NCBI GenBank assembly: GCA_965206655.1
Contig: CBDBKC010000038.1
Coordinates: 62,001-126,000 of the forward strand
Direction of reading: 5' to 3'
Source: JAPPLB01 sp965206655
Lineage (GTDB): Bacteria; Acidobacteriota; Terriglobia; Bryobacterales; UBA6623
Length of the DNA stretch: 64,000 nt
Shown here in pieces: positions 53,856-63,107 of this stretch. The position numbers and the translations under genes are program-made. The notes under the pieces were generated by a model. The model saw only the letters and a program-made list of their open reading frames with translations. It did no database searches and was not told the DNA's origin. The first letter of the stretch is position 1. Every line of letters starts with the position of its first letter.

Positions 53856-55010
53856 ATGATTCGCAGTTTACCGACGATTCTCGTATTCAGCCTCCTGGCC
53901 GCGGCCTGCGATCGGCAAGTTGCGAGTAACGGAGACGTCATTCTAGGCGGCCTCTTCAACATTGAGGGTTCACAAGGGCAACTCGACATACCTGCTTCGC
54001 GAGGCGCGCGCCTGGCGGTCGACGAGATCAACGCCGCCGGCGGCGTGCTCGAGCGGCAGATTCAACTCGTGGTCGAGGATGGCAAGAGCCGGCCCGAGCT
54101 AGTGACGGAAGGGGCGGAGAACATCCTCAGAGAGCACCCGGCCGTATCGGCATTCCTGGGGCTCTCCGACACGGATATGGTCCGAGGCGCGGCACAGACC
54201 GCCGGGAAGGCCGGGCGATTGTTCCTGACACCGGGCGCGACTTCACCGAAGCTGCCGTCGGAAGTTCCACAGTATCTTTACCTGGCTTGTTTCGGCGACA
54301 ACGCGCAGGCGGCGGCCGCGGCTGAATTCGCCTTCGAGAAACTCGGCGCGCGGTCCGCATCGATTCTCTACGACTCAACCGACTCCTACACCAATCTATT
54401 GCAGTCATACTTTCGCACTCGCTTCATCGATCTCGGCGGCGAGATTGAGTCGGCTGAGGCATATTCGCCAAGCGAGTTGAGCACACCCATCGGCCGTCTC
54501 AAGCAGGCCGATATCGTTTTTCTATCAGCCCACTTGCCCGATCATGCCGTGGAGGCGGCCGGCTTGCTGCGCGCCACGGGCTTCTCGATGCCGATCGTCG
54601 GCGGCGCCGGGTTCGATGCCGAGGAGACATGGGCCGGAGAGGCTGCGGTCCGCGACGTCTACTTCACAACCCACGTCTACCTGGGATCCGACGCATCCAA
54701 CGACCGTGTATCCGCTTTTCGCTCCGCGTACGAATCGGCCTATCCCGGCCCGCCCGCAACGGCCTTCGCCGCGCTCGGCTATGACGCCGTGAACCTGATC
54801 GCGGAGGCCATTCGACAAGCGGACGGCTCGGCTCCTGAGGATGTTCTCGCCGGCATGGTCCGGATTCGGGACTTTGACGGCGTTACGGGGACGATCAGCT
54901 ACCCAGACGGTACACAGATCCCTAGTAAGTCAGTCAGCATCATCGGGGTCGACGGCGGCTCGTACCGCCTAGCCGACGAGCGGGTTCCCACTCAAATACC
55001 AGCCCCGTAA
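53856..55010 (+). CDS. substrate-binding lipoprotein, branched-chain amino acid (LivJ/type 1 PBP) family
   Basis: The 384-residue product has a lipoprotein signal (SLPTILVFSLLAAAC). The type 1 periplasmic-binding fold follows: VILGGLFNIEGSQGQLDIPA, RGARLAVDEINAAGGVLERQ, LVVEDGKSRPELVTEGAENI, AVSAFLGLSDTDMVRGAAQT and SASILYDSTDSYTNLLQSYF. Such proteins deliver amino acids or amides to ABC permeases. No permease or ATPase gene is adjacent, so its partner must be elsewhere, or it acts as a sensor. Confidence 0.93.
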   Translation: MIRSLPTILVFSLLAAACDRQVASNGDVILGGLFNIEGSQGQLDIPASRGARLAVDEINAAGGVLERQIQLVVEDGKSRPELVTEGAENILREHPAVSAFLGLSDTDMVRGAAQTAGKAGRLFLTPGATSPKLPSEVPQYLYLACFGDNAQAAAAAEFAFEKLGARSASILYDSTDSYTNLLQSYFRTRFIDLGGEIESAEAYSPSELSTPIGRLKQADIVFLSAHLPDHAVEAAGLLRATGFSMPIVGGAGFDAEETWAGEAAVRDVYFTTHVYLGSDASNDRVSAFRSAYESAYPGPPATAFAALGYDAVNLIAEAIRQADGSAPEDVLAGMVRIRDFDGVTGTISYPDGTQIPSKSVSIIGVDGGSYRLADERVPTQIPAP

Positions 55011-55024
55011 ATCAACCCAAACCC

Positions 55025-55318
55025 TCAAGCCGAAGTAACCAAGTTCTCCCGTAGGACCCGTGGGTGACGAGCTGCAACGCGCAGCAGGGCCAGCGCCGGA
55101 CCTTCGGGGCTTCGGCGGCCCTGCTCCCAATTCCGCAGCGTATGAACGCTGATGCCCAGCGCTTCCGCAAACTCTTCCTGTGTCAGCCCAGCAAATCGGC
55201 GCAGCGCCGCAATGTCTTTCACCGGATCGATCCGGCCGCGCATGATTCGTTCCCGCTGCCTCCGCGGAATCGCGCGCGCAAAATCTTCTTCGGTCAACTC
55301 CCGAACGCCTTCAACCAT
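55025..55318 (-). CDS. XRE-family HTH protein, antitoxin-like (HigA/NadS type)
   Basis: The ATG at 55318 has a GGAGG five bases upstream, preferable to the ATG at 55330. The 97-residue product has an N-terminal segment TEEDFARAIPRRQRERIMRG and a Cro-type HTH (RFAGLTQEEFAEALGISVHT, LRNWEQGRRSPEGPALALLR). This layout is found in antitoxins paired with RelE/HigB toxins. The 126 bases upstream contain no recognisable toxin gene, so it may be solitary or a plain regulator. Confidence 0.88.
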   Translation of the reverse strand: MVEGVRELTEEDFARAIPRRQRERIMRGRIDPVKDIAALRRFAGLTQEEFAEALGISVHTLRNWEQGRRSPEGPALALLRVAARHPRVLRENLVTSA

Positions 55319-55444
55319 CGATACCTCCATGATAAGCCAGTGACTTACTAAGTAAACAAACGGGACTCGCCGCCCAAAGCGTTGTCATAGAGGAATGCGT
55401 GGCTTATTGAGTGGCGCCAGGAGAAAGGGAATCTGTTGCTGCGC

Positions 55445-56215
55445 CTAGCGCGACGGCTTGCGCGAAAGCTCAACCGGGTCGAGCCCCGAATTGATCACGA
55501 TTGCGGTTGTCGTGAGCTCGATCAACAACGCATCGTCATGAAAATTGCGCAGCTTGTGCGGCCACTTGATGCCGTCAACTGTCTGCCACTCGACGAACTC
55601 CAGCCTTTGGCCAACTCGCCGGTAACCCGTCGTTGGCTTGCCGGAGAGCGGAGTGCCCAGGGTTCTCACAGGCAGCCCAGACACATGGTCGATGACGATG
55701 TCCTTCCCGCGTTCGGCGCCCTTTTTCGTAATCCGAATGATGTCAGGACCGCCCGCAACCACCTGGAGGCGAGGATCGCGATCCGGGAGCCACTTGCTCA
55801 AGAATCCACCCGCCTCCCCGCGAACGAACTCCAGCTCACGCTCTTTCAGTTCGATCAATCCTAAATCGGGTACGAGCTCCCAACCTCCCTCGCCATCAAA
55901 GAAGTAGCTGACGATGACATCGCCGACGCGTTGGTCTTTGCGCAGTGTGTTGGGGCGTATCCATCGGATCCGCCGCGTGGCGTCTGGGCCTGGCTCGCCG
56001 GTAGCCTTCCACGTCTTCCCGACGGTAGTCCAATCAACGTCCCACACTGCCGCAAGCCGTTCGGCGCCACCCAGAGCCGCCTGCATCCTACGCAGGAGCA
56101 TCATCCCCTGTTCTACTGTGGGAGTCGCCTTCGGCTCTTGAGCGCTCTGACCCGGGAGTAGCATCGGAGCGGCCCCCGCGACAAACAAAAGGTCTCGCCT
56201 GCTCATCACAGTCAT
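55445..56215 (-). CDS. exported protein of unknown function (LolA/outer-membrane lipoprotein-sorting-like)
   Basis: Start at ATG 56215 or 56206; both give a Tat-like signal (MSRRDLLFVAGAAPMLLPGQ). The mature part has a helical opening (EQGMMLLRRMQAALGGAERL), then repeated beta-strands: RIRWIRPNTLRKDQRVGDVI, VSYFFDGEGGWELVPDLGLI, DIIRITKKGAERGKDIVIDH and KPTTGYRRVGQRLEFVEWQT. The pattern resembles LolA/LolB-like half-barrels seen in many Acidobacteria exported proteins. Function unknown. Confidence 0.75.
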   Translation of the reverse strand: MTVMSRRDLLFVAGAAPMLLPGQSAQEPKATPTVEQGMMLLRRMQAALGGAERLAAVWDVDWTTVGKTWKATGEPGPDATRRIRWIRPNTLRKDQRVGDVIVSYFFDGEGGWELVPDLGLIELKERELEFVRGEAGGFLSKWLPDRDPRLQVVAGGPDIIRITKKGAERGKDIVIDHVSGLPVRTLGTPLSGKPTTGYRRVGQRLEFVEWQTVDGIKWPHKLRNFHDDALLIELTTTAIVINSGLDPVELSRKPSR

Positions 56216-56485
56216 CTCTCGGTGTCCCTTCGAGGAAGCAGCGCGAACAGCCCGCACGGCCTCGTCAGCGCCAAATGCGTTAGACACCGCTGCGGGCTAA
56301 TTTGTTCCCGACAGCCTACTTTCTGCCCTTTTCTCACTAACAGGGTGCCGACCCGTTCCCCGCGAGCCGGCGCTAGTCTTGAGAACACTGGGTGTCTTCG
56401 AGGTGCCTGCGGAGCCGGAACGAGCAGTCAAGATCCGATCGGGTGTTGCGAGGCGCCATCGTCCATCACGTGTGCCGTTGTCGAG

Positions 56486-56672
56486 TCACCGGAATGTCAC
56501 CGTCTGGCTCCCCCCCGCCTTAACCACAACCTTCTCGAGCGCCTGAGCCAGCGTCACCGCCGAGGGCCTGTAGAGTGATCTGTGTCCAGGCGGGTACGGT
56601 CAGACCCAAGAGCGGAATCAGTCTGACAACCGATATGGCGGCAATCCTGATCAATGGCCTCATACGGACCAT
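56486..56672 (-). pseudogene. possible remnant of a small exported protein, frameshifted
   Basis: In the 474-base gap before the M18 gene's stop, an ATG at 56672 opens a signal-peptide-like stretch (MVRMRPLIRIAAISVVRLIP). That frame ends after about 50 residues, but a neighbouring frame continues with SAVTLAQALEKVVVKAGGSQ then TVTFR and a stop at 56486. A single-base shift near 56555 would join them into about 60 residues. It might be a decayed secreted-protein gene. The evidence is weak, and chance is possible. Confidence 0.3.
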
Positions 56673-56689
56673 TTTACCGCTGTATAGAC

Positions 56690-58165
56690 CTATTCTTCGC
56701 CGTCCACCTTCTCAAAGAAAGCCCGCATCGCGCGGTACAGCGCATGCAAATCCGACTTCGCGGCGACCTCGAAGGGCGAGTGCAGAGACAGGATTGGAAT
56801 CCCGACATCGATCACTTCCATATTGTCGTCCGAAAGAAAGTGACCTAGCGTTCCCCCGCCGCCTTCGCCGACCTTGTACGTCATCACCTGCCAGGGAATC
56901 TCCTCGTCGTCGAAAACCCTCCGCAGACGCGCCGTCGTTTCGGCGTTGGGGCTGTTGCCCCGCCCGTATACCTTGAAGTTGACACCCTTGCCCACCTCGG
57001 GAGCGTTCGACCGCTCAAGGCTGCTTCCCCAGATGGGATTGATCCCCGGATTCGCATCGCCCGAAAGCACCAGCGTCGCGGCAAGCGCCCGCCGCGTCAT
57101 CACGTCGCGGTACCCGTCGCCTTCCTGCCGGTAGATCAGCTCCGCCAGCAGATCGTTCAATGCCCCCGATCGCGCGCCCGTATTGTTGTTGCTGCCCGTC
57201 TCCTCGTTATTCGCCAGGAAGACCATGCTGGTGTGGCGGGGCGTTTCGATTTCGAGCAGCGCCCGTAACGCCGCGAACGCCGACGAGCGATCGTCCTGAC
57301 CGTAGGCGCCCAACAGTTCGCCGTCGAACCCCACGTCGCGCGGCGCGAGGGCCGGGACGAAGTTCAACTCCGCGCTGACCAAATCATCCTCCTCGATTCC
57401 GTAGACGTCTTTGAGATGCGCTTTCGCGTTGTTTGCAACGTTGGATGATGCTTTGGTGCGCCGCGAGTAGACCACAGGGTCCATCTCCTCGCCCTGCACG
57501 ACGTCACGGCTGCGCCGGCTGCGCTGGGAGCTATCAACGTGCGGCGCGAGGTCGGGTATTACGAACACCGGATCCGCCGGCCGCAATCCCACTTCGATCG
57601 GCACGACCTGTCCGTCCTTCTTGAAAACGCGCCCTACCAACGCCAACGGCAGGTTCACCCACTGATAGTTTTTGATGCCTCCATGCGGCATCGTCTGCAA
57701 CTGAACAAAAGCTCCCGACGGCTTCACCGGACGCGCCTTCAAGTCAAGATGGGGCGCATCAATGTGAGCCGCCGCGATCCGAAAACCGTCGCGAAACGGT
57801 TCCTGTCCGACCACGAACAGGAACAACGCCCGGTCGCGGTTGTTGCGGTAGAGTTTGGCCCCAGGCGAAAGATCCGCCGAGTCCGTCAACTCTCGAAACC
57901 CCGCTCGCTCAGCGGCACGAATCGATTCCTCGACGAACCTTACCTCGGTCCGGGCAGTCGACAGAAAGTCTCCATAGTCCCGCGCATACGCATGAGCCGC
58001 CGCACGTAACTCCACCTCAGCGGACTCGTCAGCTTCAATCGTCTCCCCCGCCGTTTCCCCCGCCGCATCCGGCTCAGCTTCCTGCTGGGCCCAGCCGACA
58101 CGCGGCCCCAGCATCAGCGCAATCAGAAAAACAGAAGCGAACACTCCACGATCTGACCAAAACAT
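56690..58165 (-). CDS. M18-family aminopeptidase with signal peptide
   Basis: The ATG at 58165 gives a signal peptide (GVFASVFLIALMLGPRVGWA); the frame extends further but is not coding. The 491-residue product has M18 metal-site motifs in order: FRIAAAHIDAPHLDLKARPV, FDGELLGAYGQDDRSSAFAA, MVFLANNEETGSNNNTG, LVLSGDANPGINPIWGS and PILSLHSPFEVAAKSDLHAL. M18 enzymes are di-zinc aminopeptidases, often cutting N-terminal Asp/Glu, and normally cytosolic. Export of this one is unusual. An acidic, Glu/Ala-rich linker of about 30 residues follows the signal. Confidence 0.9.
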   Translation of the reverse strand: MFWSDRGVFASVFLIALMLGPRVGWAQQEAEPDAAGETAGETIEADESAEVELRAAAHAYARDYGDFLSTARTEVRFVEESIRAAERAGFRELTDSADLSPGAKLYRNNRDRALFLFVVGQEPFRDGFRIAAAHIDAPHLDLKARPVKPSGAFVQLQTMPHGGIKNYQWVNLPLALVGRVFKKDGQVVPIEVGLRPADPVFVIPDLAPHVDSSQRSRRSRDVVQGEEMDPVVYSRRTKASSNVANNAKAHLKDVYGIEEDDLVSAELNFVPALAPRDVGFDGELLGAYGQDDRSSAFAALRALLEIETPRHTSMVFLANNEETGSNNNTGARSGALNDLLAELIYRQEGDGYRDVMTRRALAATLVLSGDANPGINPIWGSSLERSNAPEVGKGVNFKVYGRGNSPNAETTARLRRVFDDEEIPWQVMTYKVGEGGGGTLGHFLSDDNMEVIDVGIPILSLHSPFEVAAKSDLHALYRAMRAFFEKVDGEE

Positions 58166-58335
58166 GTCTGAAGAATAACGGACCCGCCGGCCCGCCGTCA
58201 CTCTCGATAACGGGTTCTCCGGGGTCCGCCGAAGCGATCTCTCTTCAGAAATAGGCAACACGAGACCCGAATCAAGAGTTATCATTTGGCTACAAGCCCC
58301 GGCTGCCCATCCGCCGCACAGGAGACTTATTCGAA

Positions 58336-59604
58336 ATGTCCACGATCCCATCTCGCCGTTCTTTCTTACGAAACCTGGCAGGCGGCGCAGCCTTCATGCC
58401 GGCCGCTGTAGCAACCCTCGGGGAGCTCCGGCCGCTGCTCGCCGCTACCGCCGGAGTTGAATCCCGCTGGGGGCTCGTGCGCCAGCAGTTTGCGTTCGAT
58501 GAAGCGAAGGTCCCGATCAACGCCGCGAACCTTTGCCCCTCCCCGCGTGCGGTCACCGAGCAAGTCGTTCATTTCACGCACGACATCGACAACGATTGCT
58601 CGTTCAACAATCGAGGCAAGTTCAAGAAGCTCCTTGAGGAATCCCGGAGTAAGGTCGCGGCCGGTATAGGCGCGGATCCCGACGAAGTCGCCCTGGTCCG
58701 CAACACGAGCGAAGCCAACAACGTGATCAACAACGGCATGCGGCTCAAGAAGGGCGATGAAGTGGTGATCTGGGAGCAGAACCATCCGACCAACAATGTC
58801 GCCTGGGACGTGCGCGCCGCGCGCCGCGGTTTCACGGTCAAACGAGTTAGTGTTCCGAAGCACCCCAAGAACGAGCAGGAACTCGTCGACGCATTCGAAA
58901 GCGCGCTCACCAGCCGCACGCGCGTCCTCTCGATCACCCACATCTCGAACGTCAGCGGCATCCGGCTACCCGCGAAAGCCATTGGCGCCGTAGCGCGCAA
59001 GCGGGGCCTCTATTTCCACCTGGACGGCGCACAGTCTTGGGGAGCAGCGGCGGTCGACGTGCGCGACATCGATTGCGATTCATACACGGCGAGCGCACAC
59101 AAGTGGTACTGCGGCCCGCGTGAAGTCGGCCTGCTCTTTGTGAAGAAGAACCGCATTGAGGAACTTTGGCCCAACATCGTCGCCCCCGGCTGGGGAACGA
59201 CGGCCGCGACCGTCCTTGTGGGCGCGCGCAAGTTCGAATCGCTCGGGCAGCGCGATGATTCTCGGCTCGCCGCCGTCGGCACAGCCGCGGATTTTCACGC
59301 CATGCTGGGGGCCCCTGCCGTCGAGGCAAGAATGTACGCTCTCGTCCAACCACTGAAAAAGGGTTTACACAGCATTGGAGCCAAGCTCGTAACCCCGATG
59401 GACGAGAAGGTCAGCGGCGGCGTCTGCATCATCGAGGTTCCGGCGGAGCATCGCGCCTCGATGGTCAACGCGATGTACGACAAGCACGGCATCGCGGTCG
59501 CCGCCACGGGAGGCCTGCGGCTGTGTCCGCACCTCTACAACACGATGGAGCACATCGAGCGCGCCGTAGCCGGGGTGAAGAATTTACGGAAGTGGCTCGC
59601 ATGA
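58336..59604 (+). CDS. class V aminotransferase, isopenicillin-N-epimerase-like, Tat-exported
   Basis: The 422-residue product starts with a Tat signal (IPSRRSFLRNLAGGAAFMPA). The PLP fold-type I core has EVALVRNTSEANNVINNGMR, VVIWEQNHPTNNVAWDVRAA, VLSITHISNVSGIRLPAKAI, YFHLDGAQSWGAAAVDVRDI and the PLP lysine in TASAHKWYCGPREVGLLFVK. Relatives are isopenicillin N epimerases and cysteine desulfurase-like enzymes. Export of a PLP enzyme implies folding in the cytoplasm before Tat transport. The substrate is unknown. Its start is divergent from the M18 gene. Confidence 0.92.
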   Translation: MSTIPSRRSFLRNLAGGAAFMPAAVATLGELRPLLAATAGVESRWGLVRQQFAFDEAKVPINAANLCPSPRAVTEQVVHFTHDIDNDCSFNNRGKFKKLLEESRSKVAAGIGADPDEVALVRNTSEANNVINNGMRLKKGDEVVIWEQNHPTNNVAWDVRAARRGFTVKRVSVPKHPKNEQELVDAFESALTSRTRVLSITHISNVSGIRLPAKAIGAVARKRGLYFHLDGAQSWGAAAVDVRDIDCDSYTASAHKWYCGPREVGLLFVKKNRIEELWPNIVAPGWGTTAATVLVGARKFESLGQRDDSRLAAVGTAADFHAMLGAPAVEARMYALVQPLKKGLHSIGAKLVTPMDEKVSGGVCIIEVPAEHRASMVNAMYDKHGIAVAATGGLRLCPHLYNTMEHIERAVAGVKNLRKWLA

Positions 59605-59669
59605 GCTGAGGGCGCACGCCCCACGGGGTTAACTGCTCAACACAGCGCAAGGCGAGTCGGAGCCGTCAT

Positions 59670-60044
59670 ATGTTCGACGAACTGCCGTCCCATGTCCGCG
59701 CCACCTTGCTTCGCCTGCGCGACGAGATGCTGGCCCATCTCGGTCGAACGACCGCGTACACGGCGTGCTGCCGTCATTGCCTACTCCCCTACCCCGAGGG
59801 CGAGTACGAAGCCTACAACTTCTGTCCCTGGTGCGCACTCTCGATTCGCGGGCGGGAAGCACGGATCGACGAATCCCGCAAGATCATTCAAAACGAGCGG
59901 TATGGCAACGACGAAATCCAGTGCGGCGAATGCGGTGGCGAATACGAGCAGCCGACGCTCTACCCATTTCGCGCTTGCCCCCACTGCGGTGCGCTGTTCG
60001 CCGCCGTGGATGAGTTACTGATCGAGTTGCCGATCCGCGTCTAG
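59670..60044 (+). CDS. small double zinc-ribbon protein
   Basis: A 124-residue protein with an N-terminal helix (FDELPSHVRATLLRLRDEML) and two pairs of Cys knuckles: TACCRHCLLP with NFCPWCALS, and IQCGECGGEY with ACPHCGALF. The layout suggests two zinc-ribbon domains. I do not recognise a family. It follows the aminotransferase gene by 65 bases. Confidence 0.75.
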   Translation: MFDELPSHVRATLLRLRDEMLAHLGRTTAYTACCRHCLLPYPEGEYEAYNFCPWCALSIRGREARIDESRKIIQNERYGNDEIQCGECGGEYEQPTLYPFRACPHCGALFAAVDELLIELPIRV

Positions 60045-60253
60045 CCCAGCCGCGCCTTATCTTTCACGCAGATTTCATTCAAGTTTTCTGTTATTTGACC
60101 GATAGAGATTATTGATTGGACTGGCCAGGGAAACCGTTCTACGATCATTGCATCGGTGGTTTGAAGTTCAACCGCCCATGCGTCTCTACTGTCAACCTGT
60201 TGGTAGTTCCGGGCGGCGCCGCCCGATCCTAAATCCTCTCAAAGAATCGCTTG

Positions 60254-60643
60254 ATGACTGAAACAGGTTTCACTGCAAGAAAGATCCTCCTTCTAGGCCT
60301 CGACGATCCCTCGTTGGACGCGCTCGCGTCGGTCCTTTCCGGACAGAGCCACTTGGTAACCTCGGCGCCATTTCGCGGCCCTGACCAACCTCCCGAAGCA
60401 CTCTCGGAGGCAGAGGTCGTATGCTGCTCCGCGGAGCCGCGCAAGTACAACGCCATCGTACGAAGCATGCGCGAAAAAGGATCCAGCGCGCCAGTGGTCG
60501 TCGTCAGCTCTACGCCGGACCTACACGAGTGGCTCGACGCCATCGAAGCCGGGGCTTGGGACTACGTCAGCGCCCCTTTCGAACCTGAGCACATCGAGCA
60601 CGTCTTCGAAAACGCCCTACGCTGCGCCGCCTCAGCCGGCTGA
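60254..60643 (+). CDS. receiver-domain-like protein lacking the phospho-acceptor Asp
   Basis: A 129-residue protein with a CheY-like layout: KILLLGLDDPSLDALASVLS, EALSEAEVVCCSAEPRKYNA, APVVVVSSTPDLHEWLDAIE and AGAWDYVSAPFEPEHIEHVF. In active receivers the third strand ends in a phosphorylatable Asp; here it reads VVCCSAEP, and the usual Lys before PF is Ala (SAPF). It is therefore probably a pseudo-receiver that works without phosphorylation. No kinase is adjacent. Confidence 0.82.
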   Translation: MTETGFTARKILLLGLDDPSLDALASVLSGQSHLVTSAPFRGPDQPPEALSEAEVVCCSAEPRKYNAIVRSMREKGSSAPVVVVSSTPDLHEWLDAIEAGAWDYVSAPFEPEHIEHVFENALRCAASAG

Positions 60644-60785
60644 TCCGCGCCGTACGGTCGGGTCGCTCGTTTCTGCTCAGCCAGGCCGGCCCCGGTTGTC
60701 CGCACGTCTGCTACCATTCTTTGTCGGTAGCCAAGCCGTTTCCTAAGAATGGTGCGGCGCCGAGAGACGGTAGGAGGTTGGAATC

Positions 60786-61532
60786 ATGTGCCGGCTGCTA
60801 GTCATCACGCTGCTCTTCACGTCCGTGGTCGCGGCGCAGAACACCAGTGACGTCTACAACTCGGCGGATCGGCCGCGCGCCCTGGCGCTGATCGGAGACC
60901 GCTATCACAGCCCGGTTTACATCCGCGATAACCTGCTTCCGGCCTTCGCCCGCGAGAACGTACCGATCGCCTTCATCGAAAACCATGAAGCTCTCACCGC
61001 CGAAGCGCTCAAGGACTACGACCTGCTTATCTTCCTCAAAGACGGCATGGTCTGGCCCAACGGCTACGCGTCCGATCACGTCAAATGGATGACCGATGCT
61101 CATCAGAAGGCGGTTTGGGACTTTGTCCACAACGGTGGCGGATTCCTTGCGCTCCACAACTCGCACGGCATCTACCCGCCCGGTGGCCTGTACTACAAGC
61201 TCTTTGGCGGAGACTACGGCGGACATCCGCCGCCGGCGACCTTCACGATCCGGATCGAGAGCAAGAACCACGCCATCACGCAGGGCGTCGAAGATTTCCA
61301 GACCTTCGACGAGCAGCACATGAGCAAATACGATCTCGACCGCGAGCACCTTCTCATGCGTAACATCTCGGTCGGCAACAAGTCCGCTCCGGCCGGCTGG
61401 TGGAGGGAGCTTGGGCGAGGGCGCTTCGCCTATCTCGCCCCCGGACACACTCCGGAAGCGCTGGGTCATCCCATGATGCAACGGCTGATCCGCAATTCGA
61501 TTCGCTGGCTCACTCGGGCGGATGAGAAATAG
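60786..61532 (+). CDS. ThuA-domain protein, exported
   Basis: The ATG follows a good AGGAGG. The 248-residue product has a signal peptide (MCRLLVITLLFTSVVAAQ) and the ThuA/glutamine-amidotransferase-like fold: ALALIGDRYHSPVYIRDNLL, LKDYDLLIFLKDGMVWPNGY, VWDFVHNGGGFLALHNSHGI, FTIRIESKNHAITQGVEDFQ and GRGRFAYLAPGHTPEALGHP. ThuA proteins occur in sugar-utilisation loci; their activity is not settled. The stop overlaps the start of the next gene by one base. Confidence 0.92.
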   Translation: MCRLLVITLLFTSVVAAQNTSDVYNSADRPRALALIGDRYHSPVYIRDNLLPAFARENVPIAFIENHEALTAEALKDYDLLIFLKDGMVWPNGYASDHVKWMTDAHQKAVWDFVHNGGGFLALHNSHGIYPPGGLYYKLFGGDYGGHPPPATFTIRIESKNHAITQGVEDFQTFDEQHMSKYDLDREHLLMRNISVGNKSAPAGWWRELGRGRFAYLAPGHTPEALGHPMMQRLIRNSIRWLTRADEK

Positions 61533-63046
61533 TGAAAGTGTTGAAACGCATCCGGGCGCGGCATCTCGCGCCTCTGCTCTTCACTCTGGCACTGCCCTGC
61601 CTCGCGCAGCGGAGCGTTATCTACCCCCTCGTCCGCGTGGCTGACCTTGGCATCGGCGAAACGCAGGAAGTCGAACTCAGCAACCGTTTCACGACCACCG
61701 TCAAGCTCCTGGCGGTCAACGAAACACGCGACCCCATCCGCGATGCCATCCGCAGAGCCGAGGTTGACGTTGAAATCGACGGCATCAAGACGAGTCTCAA
61801 CTGCGGCAACTATCAATTGCCTGTGGTCGTCGGGACCGTCGAGGTCGACTGTCCCATTACCGGCGGATACCGCTCAAACAACAATCGGGACGGCGGCCCA
61901 TGGGGACTCGACAAGGATGCCCGTCTGCGCTTCTGGCCGAAGGGCTATCCCAACATCAAGCCCGGTACGTTTGTTTATCCCGTCAACCAGCGTTGGTTCG
62001 CCAGCGACACACAAATGTCGAACGAGCCGGTCTTCGTCGACGGAGGCGAGCTGCCGTCCAACAAGTCAATCTACTATCACAGCGGCCTCGACCTCGGCGG
62101 CACGGAGGAGATGGTGGATGTCATCACGGCCACCGATGGGTTGGTCGTCTCGTTGGGGGACGAAGTCCTCGCCGGGCAGGAAGTAGACACACCTGTCCGG
62201 CCGCGTTATGACGTGATCTATATCCGCGACCGCCGCGACTGGTACTACCGCTACAGCCACCTGCATTCGTTTGACCAGGGGGTCGAGCTTGGCAAGCGTG
62301 TGAGGATCGGGCAGAAGTTGGGCTTGCTTGGCAAAGAGGGCGGCAGCGGCGGATGGTCCCACCTGCACTTCGAAATCAAGAGCCGACAGCCTTCCGGCCA
62401 ATGGGGAACGCAGGAGGGCTACGCCTTCCTGTGGAACGCCTACCAATGGGAAAACAAGCCGGATGTCATCGCCGTTGCTCGGCCGCACCACTTCATCACC
62501 GCCGGCGAAAGCGTCACGCTGGACGCCACGAAATCGTGGGCCAAGGGCGGCAAGATCGCGAGCTACTCATGGAAGTTCACTGACGGCTCCGATGCATCAG
62601 GACCGGTCATCGAGCGCAAGTACGACACACCCGGCGTCTATAGCGAAATCCTCAGGATCACCGATGACCGTGGCAACGCCGACTACGACTTCGCGGTCGT
62701 TCAGGTGATCGCGAAACAGTCACGTGACGCGGAATCCGAGAAGGTTCCCCCCTCGCTCCACGCTAACTACTCACCTTCGATGGGCTTGAAACCCCGCCAG
62801 TCGATCACGTTCAAAGTTCGCGCCTTCCGAACGACGCACGGCGAAGAGACGTGGGACTTCGGCGATGGCAGCCCGCCTGTGACCGTCAAGTCCGACGGCA
62901 ACATCGATAAGCACGCCAAGGATGGATACGCCTTAACGACACACGCCTACGAGAAGGCGGGCGACTACATCGCCCGCGTCGAGCGCTCGAACCGCCGCGG
63001 CGAGAAAGCCATCGCCCACGTTCACGTACGAGTGGAAGCACCGTAG
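61532..63046 (+). CDS. M23 peptidase-like protein with PKD repeats, exported
   Basis: A GTG start (61532) overlaps the thuA-like stop. The 504-residue product has a signal peptide (RHLAPLLFTLALPCLAQ), a beta-rich N-terminal domain of about 150 residues and an M23/LytM core with YYHSGLDLGGTEEMVDVITA (HxxxD) and SGGWSHLHFEIKS (HxH). Two PKD-like domains follow (SVTLDATKSWAKGGKIASYS, TPGVYSEILRITDDRGNADY; EETWDFGDGSPPVTVKSDGN, YEKAGDYIARVERSNRRGEK). M23 enzymes cut peptidoglycan cross-bridges. The zinc ligands appear intact. The PKD repeats may bind glycans or proteins. Confidence 0.9.
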   Translation: MKVLKRIRARHLAPLLFTLALPCLAQRSVIYPLVRVADLGIGETQEVELSNRFTTTVKLLAVNETRDPIRDAIRRAEVDVEIDGIKTSLNCGNYQLPVVVGTVEVDCPITGGYRSNNNRDGGPWGLDKDARLRFWPKGYPNIKPGTFVYPVNQRWFASDTQMSNEPVFVDGGELPSNKSIYYHSGLDLGGTEEMVDVITATDGLVVSLGDEVLAGQEVDTPVRPRYDVIYIRDRRDWYYRYSHLHSFDQGVELGKRVRIGQKLGLLGKEGGSGGWSHLHFEIKSRQPSGQWGTQEGYAFLWNAYQWENKPDVIAVARPHHFITAGESVTLDATKSWAKGGKIASYSWKFTDGSDASGPVIERKYDTPGVYSEILRITDDRGNADYDFAVVQVIAKQSRDAESEKVPPSLHANYSPSMGLKPRQSITFKVRAFRTTHGEETWDFGDGSPPVTVKSDGNIDKHAKDGYALTTHAYEKAGDYIARVERSNRRGEKAIAHVHVRVEAP

Positions 63047-63107
63047 GTCACAGGTCGATCGATCTACCGTTGCGACATGTCCCAAAGGTTCTCGTCGATC
63101 TTGAACT

